The notes beneath the pieces were generated by a model that saw only the letters and a program-made list of their open reading frames with translations, was not told where the DNA came from and made no database searches. Shown in pieces: positions 6,635-12,179 of a DNA stretch of 14,555 nt; position 1 is the first letter of the stretch; each line of letters opens with the position of its first letter. The position numbers and the translations under genes were made by a program. The stretch is taken from contig CAWUWP010000028.1 of the NCBI GenBank assembly GCA_963926275.1, positions 1-14,555 on the forward strand, read 5' to 3'. The stretch is from UBA1858 sp963926275 (lineage in GTDB: Bacteria > Pseudomonadota > Gammaproteobacteria > UBA4575).

Positions 6635-7054
6635 ATGCAAGAACGTTTTGATAGATTCGCAATATTACTATCGGGATTATGTGCCGTACACTGTATCGCA
6701 CTACCTATAATTGCCAGCATAATTCCGCTACTTTCGGCCACAGTCCATCATGGAAATGATGTGCATGAATTTTGGTTTCATCAGTTCATATTATTATTTA
6801 TAGTACCCATCAGCTTGATAGCACTAATTACAGGATTTCGTTCACACAAGAAATTACTGCCATTAGTAATAGCTGGTGTTGGTTTAGCCGTGTTAGCTTT
6901 TGTTGCTTTATTCGCAGAACAATTATTAATAGATAATATACTCCCACATGAAGGTGAAACACTTTTGACGATCACTGGTGGATTAATACATGCAGTTGGT
7001 CATATCCTTAATCTTCAGGCGACAAGAAAAAAGCAACCTCACTGCTGCTCTTAG
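6635..7054 (+). CDS. MerC-like four-helix membrane metal protein
   Basis: A 139-residue inner-membrane protein with four hydrophobic helices at about 8-36, 47-68, 74-98 and 110-126. The first carries LSGLCAVHCIALPI with C16, H19 and C20, the metal-binding pattern of MerC-domain proteins. There is a His-rich periplasmic loop (VHHGNDVHEFWFHQ, 37-50) and a Cys pair near the C-terminus (C137, C138). MerC itself imports Hg(II); co-transcription here with zur makes zinc or another soft metal the more likely substrate (inference). The ATG at 6635 lies one base past the zur stop, with AAGGTG at 6618-6623 as ribosome site. The frame open to 6605 lies inside zur and is less likely. The gene should be under the Zur box at 6141. 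No mer operon partners are nearby. Confidence 0.82.
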   Translation: MQERFDRFAILLSGLCAVHCIALPIIASIIPLLSATVHHGNDVHEFWFHQFILLFIVPISLIALITGFRSHKKLLPLVIAGVGLAVLAFVALFAEQLLIDNILPHEGETLLTITGGLIHAVGHILNLQATRKKQPHCCS

Positions 7055-7061
7055 CTCACCA

Positions 7062-7223
7062 ATGAAGCTATTACTATTATTAACAGCTATATTATATTCT
7101 TTGTGTGCAAATGTATCTGCTAATGCTCAACACCTTCAGCTAAACTATTGTTATTTTGTGAGTTTCATGCGCACCCTCGCTAGCGTATTAAAAATAATAT
7201 TTTACAGTTTCAGGAAACTTTAA
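7062..7223 (+). CDS. Short signal-peptide protein or truncated periplasmic gene
   Basis: A 53-residue frame starting 7 bases after the MerC-like stop. Residues 1-21 are a convincing Sec signal peptide (MKLLLLLTAILYSL followed by CANVSANA, cleavage near ANA-QH). The remaining 30 residues, including a run of Phe/Tyr/Cys, do not resemble a folded periplasmic domain. This suggests the 5' end of a third gene of the zur-merC unit whose body was lost when the next block (minus strand, from 7210) was joined. No strong ribosome site is seen; translation may be coupled to the MerC-like gene. The identity of the lost domain is unknown. Confidence 0.4.
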   Translation: MKLLLLLTAILYSLCANVSANAQHLQLNYCYFVSFMRTLASVLKIIFYSFRKL

Positions 7224-7488
7224 TTCTAACGACATTCATAATTTCCATTTCGATACCCGCTATCGATTCTTTGGTAGCATAATAAGTAAGATTGACACGC
7301 TGTCCTTTTAAGTTTTTATATTCAACTTGGCGTTTATATTTAAATGGCACATCACAGCCTTCAATCATTAATGTATTAACAATCCATTTACCCGCTTCAC
7401 GCTGCACATGTGACGTGACTTTCATCATGTCTGAATGGGTGAGCTTTTGATGTCTTTTAATTAGCTTTTCTGGTTCAGTATTTTTCAT
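7210..7488 (-). CDS. Hypothetical protein, 92 residues
   Basis: Not recognised as a named family. The protein is basic at the N-terminus (KLIKRHQKLTH), then has GKWIVNTLMIEGCDVPFKYKRQ and LKGQRVNLTYYATKESIAGIEMEIMNVVRI, a compact alternating strand pattern with no membrane segment or signal peptide. The composition looks like a real conserved soluble domain rather than a random frame. ATG at 7488 lies 9 bases after the methyltransferase stop, with no clear ribosome site, so it may be translated by coupling and belong to the same minus-strand unit. It overlaps the last 14 bases of the plus-strand signal-peptide stub. Unlike its two upstream neighbours it has no internal stop. Confidence 0.65.
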   Translation of the reverse strand: MKNTEPEKLIKRHQKLTHSDMMKVTSHVQREAGKWIVNTLMIEGCDVPFKYKRQVEYKNLKGQRVNLTYYATKESIAGIEMEIMNVVRIKVS

Positions 7489-7497
7489 AAATGATAA

Positions 7498-8376
7498 CTA
7501 TGGTGATTTCTTACACACAACCAATAATGAGTCACGCAAATTAAGAGGAATAACTATCTTCTCAAGAAATTTTGGAGATTTACAGCGAAAATATTTTGGT
7601 AAATATTTCATTAAGCGGTCGAATATATAATTTGCAGGCAAACACCACCCTGGTCGCTTGAATGAAATAGCAGATAAACCAGCTCGTGTTAGCGCCAAAT
7701 CCAAAGTAGTTTCATCAAAATAACCAATATGTGCGATTCTATAATGCCATCATCGCCAACCCAATAGTTTAGCAAAAAATGACTTCCTGTTAGGTGTTAC
7801 AATCACTGCAACACCATCATCGCTCATGAAGTGATTAATTTCCTGCAAAAAGTTTATAGGATCTGTCACATGTTCAAGCACATCAATACTGGTGATGACA
7901 TCATACCGATGATGTCTTTCAAGATTAGAAATGGTGCCTGATATAACATTAAGGCCCAGTTCATTTGCTTTTTTTTGCAGTGACAATGAAGGCTCCACTC
8001 CAGTCGCCTCATATCCTTCCTGGCTTGCAACTTCAACCATAATCCCGCTACCAGCACCGACATCTAAAAGTCGTTTCCCAGCGCCTCTAAATGGCACTGA
8101 CCCCAGTATATTTTTTTCTTGTATCGCTCTTTGTGCTCGAGTCATTTCGTATAGAGAGTCCTTCATATGAACATAGAATTTCAATACATCAGGCATAGTC
8201 ATACACTGGTGGAAGCCACATTCCAGGCAACTGTAAAGTTCACCTGTACGCCCATAGTTTGAATCAGTAATTTTAAAATCAATTGCCGATAACGGTGATT
8301 CTATATTAGATTTTTTTACGAGCTTGAGGTTGGCTGAATTACAGACTCAACATTGCTTGCTATTAATAGCACTCAT
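7498..8376 (-). pseudogene. Class I SAM methyltransferase broken by two in-frame TGA codons
   Basis: One continuous frame of 292 codons from ATG at 8376 reads as a complete SAM-dependent methyltransferase interrupted by TGA at codon 10 (8347-8349) and codon 209 (7750-7752). The N-terminus has two CxxC pairs (C9/C12 and C50/C53), a small zinc-ribbon typical of methyltransferases of sugar and polysaccharide clusters. The Rossmann core shows LLDVGAGSG (103-111) and SIDVLEHV (163-170), followed by VIVTPNRKSFFAKLLGW. After the second stop the same frame continues WHYRIAHIGYFD and on to the end of the family. Both stops are where Trp would fit (C-W-V-C and WR-W-WHYR), so each needs only one G-to-A change. 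The central segment alone (8202 to 7750) could be expressed but lacks both ends. It is most likely non-functional. Confidence 0.78.
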
Positions 8377-8443
8377 TAATTCACTTTAAGGTTTTTTCTC
8401 TGCTCAATAAAATTATCAAGACTATTATATATCTCGCATGAAA

Positions 8444-9337
8444 CTATTCGAAATATCCATCCATTCCATATAGATTTTTTACAAGTTGATAGTCAATGGA
8501 TTGAGTCCTTTTGTTTTCCCGCATATAAACAAGTAATGCATTATTATATTTTTCACCATGTTTGGTAACAGGAAATTTATTCATCAATTTCTACTTTGAT
8601 CCTGGCTGATTCAAGGCAGTCTCTAGCAACGCATGATAATTTTTCTGACGCTTCTTTATTGCGACAACATCAAATATAACAACGTCAACAGGAATATTTT
8701 CTAACACCTGTGTAATTTCTTCTACCGAGCTAAATTTCTCATCAGAATGACGTCCCATCCAATCTTCATGTATAAATACTTTACTACCCCTAAGCACAGT
8801 GATGTCTGCACTATCAGACTCCGTTGCTGCCGACGCTATCACACTGCCTTCACCGAAAACATCTGAGACAATTAATATGACATTTTTATCGTCGCCAATC
8901 TCCTTAGACACCGATTCATATACAGGTTGAAAACCACTATTATCGATACTATGCAAATAGAAATTATTCACACCAAACATCACTGCTGCGATAATAAACG
9001 CACTCACATATACATAGTTCTTTTTCCCCACACTAGAAACACAACTCACCAAGTAATCCAGTCCAGCTGCAGAGAATAAAATAATAGCCGGCATGGTGAC
9101 CAATAGATACCTCTGTGAAAATGCAGCAGGGATTATTATATGCCTAATATAACTAGCCACAAACATTGCTACTAATGAGGCCCATATCATTCCAACCTTC
9201 TCACCTAACAAGTACTGTTTTATTATTTTTGCCCATACGCCAATAAACGCCAGAACAACGACAACGACACCCACTTGCACAAACATTTGGCTCCCAAACC
9301 ATACAAATGCCTTCTTCGTAAACTCAAAACTAAACAA
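8444..9337 (-). pseudogene. C-terminal half of a glycosyltransferase-39-like membrane protein
   Basis: A polytopic membrane protein fragment. It begins around 9337 without a proper start (TTG, with in-frame stops just upstream). It has hydrophobic helices including VQVGVVVVVLAFIGVW and MIWASLVAMFVAS, then SQRYLLVTMPAIILFSAAGL, the RYLL-x-MPA segment typical of the late helices of GT39/ArnT-like polyprenyl-phosphate sugar transferases, and a C-terminal periplasmic domain. The catalytic N-terminal half is missing; the DNA at that point switches to a plus-strand phage-type gene. A TAG at 8591-8593 interrupts the frame, which then continues KLMNKFPVTKHGEKYNNALLV to 8444, the usual family ending, so the TAG replaces an expected Trp. 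The fold is clear; the exact substrate is not. Confidence 0.6.
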
Positions 9338-9570
9338 AGATCAATCAAATAATCAAAGAAACTTGGTGCGATGACGCTACATACACCATGCCACACATCA
9401 ACCACCCATTTCATTTCGTGGATAACGAACAAGCCCTACAGGCAGCTATCTATCGAATATCATATCTGGCGAAGCCACGAGGTAAAGGATATAGGCCGCC
9501 CCAAACAAAAGACTATGGTTGTTCACGCATGAAAGCCAAATTGGTAAAACCTAAAGTAGAGGATGACTAG
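9334..9570 (+). pseudogene. C-terminal fragment of inovirus Gp2 / YagK-YfjJ-like protein
   Basis: An open frame without a start, running from 9334 to a TAG at 9568. It carries HINHPFHF, ALQAAIYRISYLAKPRGKGY and KDYGCSRMK, the hallmark end of the inovirus Gp2 / YagK-YfjJ C-terminal domain (RxSYLAK-x2-x-K followed by R/D-x-x-G-x-SR). Such genes occur in P4-like satellites and cryptic prophages, with a suggested replication role. An ATG at 9388 exists, but the conserved domain seems to start before it. The N-terminal part is absent, cut at the junction with the glycosyltransferase remnant. Its stop codon is immediately followed by the start of the next phage-type gene. Confidence 0.62.
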
Positions 9571-9849
9571 ATGAAAGTTAAAACAGGCGGGCGTACCAAA
9601 GGTACTCCAAATAAAGTTCCCCAGTTAGTGCGCGACCGGCTGGCAGAGTTAGACTGTGACCCAATCCAGCAATTATGTGTAATTGCAAAACAGGCTCAGG
9701 AGGAAGGCAACCTTCAGCTAGCCGGCGCTATGTTCAAAGAGCTAGCATCATTTGTCGCACCTAAGCTAAGAGCAATTGAGATCACAGATGGGAATGAGCC
9801 TTTGGAGCCTTTGGAGCCTTTGGAGATTGTTATCACCAGGGCTAAGTGA
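9571..9849 (+). CDS. Small phage protein, terminase-small-subunit-like
   Basis: A 92-residue basic protein beginning MKVKTGGRTKGTPNKV, an N-terminal signature common in small phage and satellite proteins. It continues VRDRLAELDCDPIQQLCVIA and AGAMFKELASFVAPKLRAIEI, as in proteins often labelled terminase small subunit or 'phage protein'; the exact role is unproven. The start ATG directly abuts the Gp2-like stop and is served by AGAGG at 9558-9562. The C-terminus contains three exact Glu-Pro-Leu repeats encoded by a 9-base tandem repeat. It ends in TGA, showing that TGA is a normal stop here. Confidence 0.7.
   Translation: MKVKTGGRTKGTPNKVPQLVRDRLAELDCDPIQQLCVIAKQAQEEGNLQLAGAMFKELASFVAPKLRAIEITDGNEPLEPLEPLEIVITRAK
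9796..9825 (+). repeat. In-frame 9-bp tandem repeat (GAGCCTTTG x3.3)
   Basis: Three exact copies of GAGCCTTTG plus GAG, encoding (Glu-Pro-Leu)3-Glu near the C-terminus of the small phage protein. Because the unit is 9 bases, copy-number change would keep the reading frame and alter only the tail length. Confidence 0.85.
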
Positions 9850-9882
9850 TGACTTTAAGATGCCTGACTCGGGGGAATAATT

Positions 9883-10084
9883 ATGGCGGTAAATGTTTAT
9901 ACATGGAAGCAGTCTTTCTAAAATTGCCGAAAAGACGAGTATTGATCGCAGCGCTATTTCAAAAAAAAATAAATGCGAAGAATGGCAGAAAGCAGAGAAT
10001 GAGCAGCTTATTGCCGATGACGTGAAACTTGCTATTAATAAATCAACACGAAATCAGCTATCATTGATGGAGTTGATAGATTAA
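9883..10084 (+). pseudogene. Small HTH phage gene with a start-region frame break
   Basis: The recognisable part lies in the frame from 9893 to TAA at 10082: SLSKIAEKTSIDRSAISKK is a helix-turn-helix resembling the N-terminus of phage small terminase or regulator proteins, followed by KCEEWQKAENEQLIADD and a Leu-rich helix. The best start signal, GGGGGA at 9871-9876 with ATG at 9883, leads into a different frame that stops after 12 codons (9919). The ATG at 9893 has no good ribosome site. A one-base indel between 9886 and 9893 would explain this; translational coupling from the 12-codon frame is the alternative. At 63 residues the protein is short and may also be cut at its C-terminus. Confidence 0.5.
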
Positions 10085-10200
10085 GCATACTAATCAAAAT
10101 TGGGGAGGGACACGTTTTCCGCTACGCCCTTTGGTCTTTGGCTCCAAATGAGCCTCTCATGCTAGGCTTTATAAACCCGAATAATTGTAGATCAGAGAAC

Positions 10201-10547
10201 ATGACCCGAATACTTATCCTACTTTTTTATTCCCATTTTTTGCTAACGCGGGGGATGGTTACAACATCACAGGGAAATCGAGCGTCATGTATTTTGTCGC
10301 AATAGACTCTGCCCAGCAAAATAACGAAGATATTTATCGTTTCGCTGTTAGTGAAGCGTGTGCTGGAAAATCCATCTGTCAGGTTCAATACTGGGTTGAC
10401 AATGCGCCAAAGTCATTCCCTTTAAGTGACAGTCAAGTCGATTCAAAAATTGTTTATTGGCAACAACACCTTAATACTGGCCTGCGTCGTTGGCTAGTTA
10501 AATGTAACTCATCAAAACTCTTCGTAAACGGAAGAGAATGCATGTAA
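10201..10547 (+). pseudogene. Secreted small protein with frameshift in a T6 tract
   Basis: ATG at 10201 starts MTRILILLF, but in that frame the codons after the T6 tract at 10223-10228 read YSHFLL and end after 31 codons. The other frame continues FPFFANAGDGYNITGKSSV and runs to TAA at 10545 (…CNSSKLFVNGRECM). Restoring one T gives one protein of about 115 residues with a textbook Sec signal peptide (MTRILILLFLFPFFANA, cleavage after ANA). The mature part carries four cysteines (EACAGKSIC, KCNSS, ECM) that could form two disulfides. No family is recognised. Alternatively, the ATG at 10287 could start an 86-residue protein without a signal, but it has no ribosome site. The gene is either broken, phase-variable or dependent on slippage. 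Confidence 0.5.
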
Positions 10548-10586
10548 AGCTCAGAAAATCTGCTATTTTTTTAACGCAACAAGAAA

Positions 10587-10617
10587 TTCAACCGGGTAAA
10601 ATATAGCTGGCTATAAT
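10587..10617 (+). promoter_or_regulatory. Possible promoter of the lipoprotein-MORN pair
   Basis: A perfect TATAAT at 10612-10617 with a weak TTCAAC at 10587-10592 (19-base spacer), 82 bases before the lipoprotein start. The short CGG...CCG pair around 10624-10638 lies in the predicted leader. The -35 match and spacing are poor. Confidence 0.35.
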
Positions 10618-10699
10618 GTGAACGGAGCGAAACCGCCAATTGTATTTTTTCGATGAAGTAGGCATTAAATCTAAATAACTAAAAATAAAAGGTGAATAA

Positions 10700-10879
10700 A
10701 TGAAATTATTTATATTTGTGAGTTTGGTTTTTTCCTTAGCTGGATGTAGTGATGACAGTTACGTATCGACGGTGAAATATAAAATTGAACATGAGAGTGT
10801 CCATCCAACATTTAGTAAAAGTACCTTGGACATTAGGCTTGATAAGAAAATATCTGAAAAAGATCTTCAAGAGACTTAG
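10700..10879 (+). CDS. Small lipoprotein (59 residues)
   Basis: MKLFIFVSLVFSLAGCSDD is a clear lipoprotein signal with lipobox LAGC (Cys16 lipidated). The residues after Cys are Ser-Asp; Asp at +2 retains lipoproteins at the inner membrane in E. coli, but here Ser is +2, predicting outer-membrane sorting. The mature part is only 44 residues, polar and charged (TLDIRLDKKISEKDLQET), with no recognised domain, and may be the N-terminal portion of a longer protein. AGGTG at 10690-10694 is an excellent ribosome site, 5 bases before ATG. Its TAG is followed after one base by the ATG of the MORN gene, so the two are translationally coupled and probably work together at the envelope. Confidence 0.72.
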   Translation: MKLFIFVSLVFSLAGCSDDSYVSTVKYKIEHESVHPTFSKSTLDIRLDKKISEKDLQET

Positions 10880-10880
10880 C

Positions 10881-11354
10881 ATGAAACCACTACACATATT
10901 AATAGTACTGTCTACATTGTTACTAACAGCAGCACACGCACTTCCTGACTGTCCCAAAGATCAAGTTTCCTCTTCCTATCATAACTGTTATGGCACCTTC
11001 ACCTGGGTTGATGGCACTCAATATGTGGGTGAATACAAGGATGACAAGCAGCATGGACAAGGCGCTTTCACTCTTCCTGATGGCACTCAATATGTAGGTG
11101 AGTGGAAGGATAACAAGCAGTATGGACAAGGCACCGAGACTTACTCTAGTGGCAGTCAATATGTAGGTGAGTTCAAGGATGGAAAGCGGCATGGAAAAGG
11201 CACTTACACTTTTTCTGATGGCAGGAAATATGTAGGTGAGCATAAGGATGGAGAGTGGCACGGACAAGGCACTTTGACTTATCCTGATGGTAGGAAATAT
11301 GCAGGTGAGTTCAAGGATGGCAAGGTGCTCTCAGAGAGAGACAAAAATAAATAA
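10881..11354 (+). CDS. Secreted MORN-repeat protein
   Basis: Residues 1-20 are a Sec signal peptide (MKPLHILIVLSTLLLTAAHA, cleavage AHA-LP). Residues about 38-150 hold five MORN repeats of exactly 23 residues, with YVGE or YAGE at 48, 71, 94, 117 and 140. MORN repeats make beta-hairpin rods used in lipid or protein contacts. The 157-residue frame ends at TAA 11352 in an AATA x3 tract. The frame one base over continues KYRLTCKEIGFSPQTQAF, then GECVLRMMEAK, to TAG at 11440; a Cys-x-x-x-Gly...Cys tail of this kind closes many periplasmic repeat proteins. Removing one 4-base unit would fuse the two frames, so the original gene probably ran to 11442. CAAGAG at 10868-10873 can serve as ribosome site. 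It follows the lipoprotein by one base. Confidence 0.85.
   Translation: MKPLHILIVLSTLLLTAAHALPDCPKDQVSSSYHNCYGTFTWVDGTQYVGEYKDDKQHGQGAFTLPDGTQYVGEWKDNKQYGQGTETYSSGSQYVGEFKDGKRHGKGTYTFSDGRKYVGEHKDGEWHGQGTLTYPDGRKYAGEFKDGKVLSERDKNK
10989..11327 (+). repeat. Five 69-bp coding repeats (MORN units)
   Basis: The GATGGC-type core recurs at 11010, 11079, 11148, 11217 and 11286, exactly 69 bases apart. Units are similar but not identical at DNA level, so they are able to recombine. This is a protein repeat, not a CRISPR or iteron array. Confidence 0.85.
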
Positions 11355-11357
11355 ATA
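11346..11357 (+). repeat. AATA x3 tract at the MORN frame break
   Basis: Three tandem AATA units (AAATAAATAAAT read one base earlier) contain the TAA stop of the MORN gene. With two units the reading frame continues for about 29 codons to a plausible conserved C-terminus. With three it stops here. Confidence 0.6.
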
Positions 11358-11442
11358 TAGACTTACTTGTAAAGAAATAGGGTTCTCACCTCAGACTCAA
11401 GCATTTGGTGAATGTGTTCTTAGGATGATGGAAGCTAAATAG

Positions 11443-11675
11443 ATTAAGGCACGTATTAAAAATCAATTTTGTTATAAGATCTTTATTACATTAAATGTCA
11501 ATTAAAGCTGAGGCAGGAGATCTAGACAAAGAGTGTTGGATTTTTTGTGGGCGCCTTATTTCTAAACACAGATTGAACCTTACCCCGACCTTACCCTGTG
11601 AAATAGTAGGCACAAAAAAATTAGCAAAATGGCTGGATTTTAGGCTCTAAGTTTATGATAGGTAAGGGTTTTTAC
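11443..11675. other. Gene-free stretch next to tRNA-Phe with short direct repeats
   Basis: No coding region is supported. The 9-mer ACCTTACCC occurs at 11577-11585 and again at 11588-11596, one helical turn apart, and GGTAAGGG (near its inverse) lies at 11661-11668. Short direct repeats like these beside a tRNA end resemble arm-type integrase sites, but no integrase gene is present to support this. Confidence 0.35.
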
Positions 11676-11751
<76 letters not shown>

Positions 11752-11867
11752 AAATACTGAAATGAATTAAGATCCGTCCTTGGCGCGATAGTTAAATCGC
11801 TAATCCATGTATTCATATTCGTTTTAAATCAGGAATTTAGAATTATTCGCTGATAGAAAGGGCGACA

Positions 11868-11887
11868 TTAAACCGGGTCCCGGCTAA
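11868..11887 (-). terminator. Weak terminator-like hairpin after yggX
   Basis: On the minus strand TTAGCCGG-GAC-CCGGTTTAA can fold into a short GC-rich stem (four GC pairs extended by a wobble and A-T pairs) ending in TTTAA, 11 bases past the yggX stop. The stem is short and the U tract poor, so this is a tentative end of the asmA-SRPBCC-mutY-yggX unit. Confidence 0.35.
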
Positions 11888-11897
11888 TGAGTCAACC

Positions 11898-12170
11898 TTA
11901 CTCTTTAGGAGCAACAAACTCTTTGGGGATGTCAGAGCCCCCATCAAACAAGAATTTCTCCATTTCTTCCTCAAGAAATTTTCGATTCTTAGGGTCTACT
12001 GGGGTTAATCGATACTCATTGATCAACATAGTTTGGTGACCTACCCATTCTTGCCAGCCTTCCTTAGATATGTTTTCGTAGATTCGTTTGCCTAAATCTC
12101 CTGGATATGGAGCAAAATCTAAGCCTTCGCCTTCTTTACCTGTTTTAACGCATTGCACCGTTCTAGCCAC
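11898..12170 (-). CDS. yggX: YggX, Fe(II)-trafficking protein
   Basis: A 90-residue cytosolic protein (E. coli 91) that protects Fe-S clusters and helps iron handling under oxidative stress. MARTVQCVKTGKEGEGLDF with conserved Cys7, PYPGDLGKRIYENISKEGW, WVGHQTMLINEYRL and the C-terminal FLEEEMEKFLF are all family hallmarks. The start is GTG at 12170, fixed by a perfect AAGGAG ribosome site whose first two bases are the last two of the mutY TAA stop, so translation follows mutY closely. The mutY-yggX order is the same as in E. coli and pairs a 4Fe-4S enzyme with an iron protein. Confidence 0.95.
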   Translation of the reverse strand: MARTVQCVKTGKEGEGLDFAPYPGDLGKRIYENISKEGWQEWVGHQTMLINEYRLTPVDPKNRKFLEEEMEKFLFDGGSDIPKEFVAPKE

Positions 12171-12179
12171 TGTGTCTCC

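Larger units (their letters stand above)
9334..11675. mobile_element. Phage-satellite-like accessory segment ending at tRNA-Phe
   Basis: The left end falls where the truncated minus-strand glycosyltransferase meets a truncated plus-strand Gp2-like gene. The right end is the 3' end of tRNA-Phe (11676), a common integrase target. In between are phage-type small genes and three secreted or lipoprotein cargo genes, all on the plus strand. No integrase or primase gene and no duplicated tRNA end was found, so this is a remnant. Boundaries are approximate. Confidence 0.5.

Noticed and set aside
7062..7223. Zur-regulated DUF2796/ZrgA-type periplasmic protein
   Set aside because: Only the signal peptide and a few residues are present, and no His-rich family motif is visible, so the family cannot be named.
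7498..8376. UGA read as Trp (alternative code) or as selenocysteine in the methyltransferase
   Set aside because: Two other genes in the window (yiiM and the phage-type gene ending at 9849) use TGA as a normal stop. One of the three Trp-position stops is TAG, TGG is used for neighbouring Trp codons, and no family member is known to carry selenocysteine there. Mutation is simpler.
9223..9432. Minus-strand frame reading WVVDVWHGVCSVIAPSFFDYL, as the missing N-terminus of the glycosyltransferase
   Set aside because: From about 9334 upward it is antisense to the Gp2-like gene, whose conserved motifs are clear on the plus strand. The match to a glycosyltransferase is weak.
10042..10200. Open frame reading GEGHVFRYALWSLAPNEPL between the HTH gene and the secreted gene
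   Set aside because: It has no start codon or ribosome site and no recognisable motif; it is open by chance or an untraceable remnant.
10989..11327. Regularly spaced 69-bp repeats as a CRISPR or iteron array
   Set aside because: The repeats encode an exact 23-residue MORN period in one open frame with a signal peptide, so they are protein repeats.
11873..11883. CCGGG-T-CCCGG palindrome as an operator
   Set aside because: It lies after yggX, with no promoter near it, and fits better as part of a weak terminator hairpin.
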